Assembly (NCBI RefSeq): GCF_000003815.2
Contig: NC_049979.1
Location: 30,572,859-30,615,279, forward strand
Direction: 5' to 3'
Origin: Branchiostoma floridae
Taxonomy: Eukaryota; Chordata; Leptocardii; Amphioxiformes; Branchiostomatidae
DNA: 42,421 nucleotides
How positions within the stretch are numbered: the first letter of the stretch is position 1; each line of letters opens with the position of its first letter. The position numbers and the translations under genes are program-made. The notes below the pieces were generated by a model. It was not told the DNA's origin, ran no database searches, and saw nothing but the letters and a program-made list of their open reading frames with translations. Positions 42,367 through 42,421 of the stretch are shown piece after piece.

Positions 42367-42421
42367 GCACCACCTTGCACCGCCTGAATAATAATAGTCA
42401 GCGTGTTGACTATATACTACT

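Noticed and set aside
1-42421. CRISPR arrays, bacterial operons, ribosomal RNA
   Set aside because: Spliced exons, LINEs, MITEs and poly(A) signals show animal nuclear DNA; no evenly spaced direct repeats with unique spacers and no rRNA sequence are seen.

Overview
This is a transposon-rich stretch of animal nuclear DNA with only a few pieces of ordinary host gene. The only host gene I can name is the end of RRM2 (ribonucleotide reductase small subunit) at the right edge. Its protein is very close to the vertebrate one. Together with the mix of Tx1/L1-like and CR1/Jockey-type LINEs, hAT and TTAA-specific MITEs and foldback elements, this points to an invertebrate deuterostome, most likely a lancelet (Branchiostoma). 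The species call is inference from sequence style, not a search result.

Layout, left to right. 1-1518 has no clear gene. 1533-9448 is one Tx1/L1-like LINE flanked by a perfect 14-bp target duplication (1519-1532 and 9449-9462). A 5'-truncated LINE of another family (family X, 2517-4516) sits at the end of its ORF1, and a 962-bp piggyBac-type MITE (5750-6711) sits inside its ORF2. Removing both leaves about 4.95 kb with ORF1 and ORF2 in order, broken only by four frameshifts at or next to short homopolymer runs. 9463-16300 holds MITEs (hAT at 10040-10472, another at 10712-10919), a 118-bp hairpin, possible minus-strand host exons (9489-9820, 12335-12419), a minus-strand retroelement remnant (12560-13004) and a TTAA-flanked MITE (13880-14355). 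16325-24631 holds LINE 3' ends, a foldback element with about 20-bp repeats in its arms (19927-20502), small tandem duplications and a second piggyBac-type MITE (23295-24243).

24894-29776 contains a well-supported minus-strand split gene (exon 1 at 26468-26558, exon 2 at 25680-25790) of unknown function, among several foldback MITEs and LINE tails. 31371-38570 is a nest three levels deep. A degenerate tandem repeat holds a second truncated copy of family X (31820-32134 and 37579-38410), and this copy is split by a nearly full-length 5.4-kb CR1/Jockey-type LINE (32135-37578). That LINE has an ORF1 with three CCHC zinc knuckles and an ORF2 with endonuclease and reverse transcriptase, and one apparent frameshift in each ORF. 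38.6-41.7 kb is non-coding with tandem duplications. 41688-42026 is the RRM2 terminal exon, followed by a poly(A) signal and three perfect DR1 nuclear-receptor half-site pairs.

The most unusual object is family X. Both copies carry a segment resembling the RNA-binding ORF1 protein of L1-type elements inside the C-terminal part of the reverse transcriptase reading frame.
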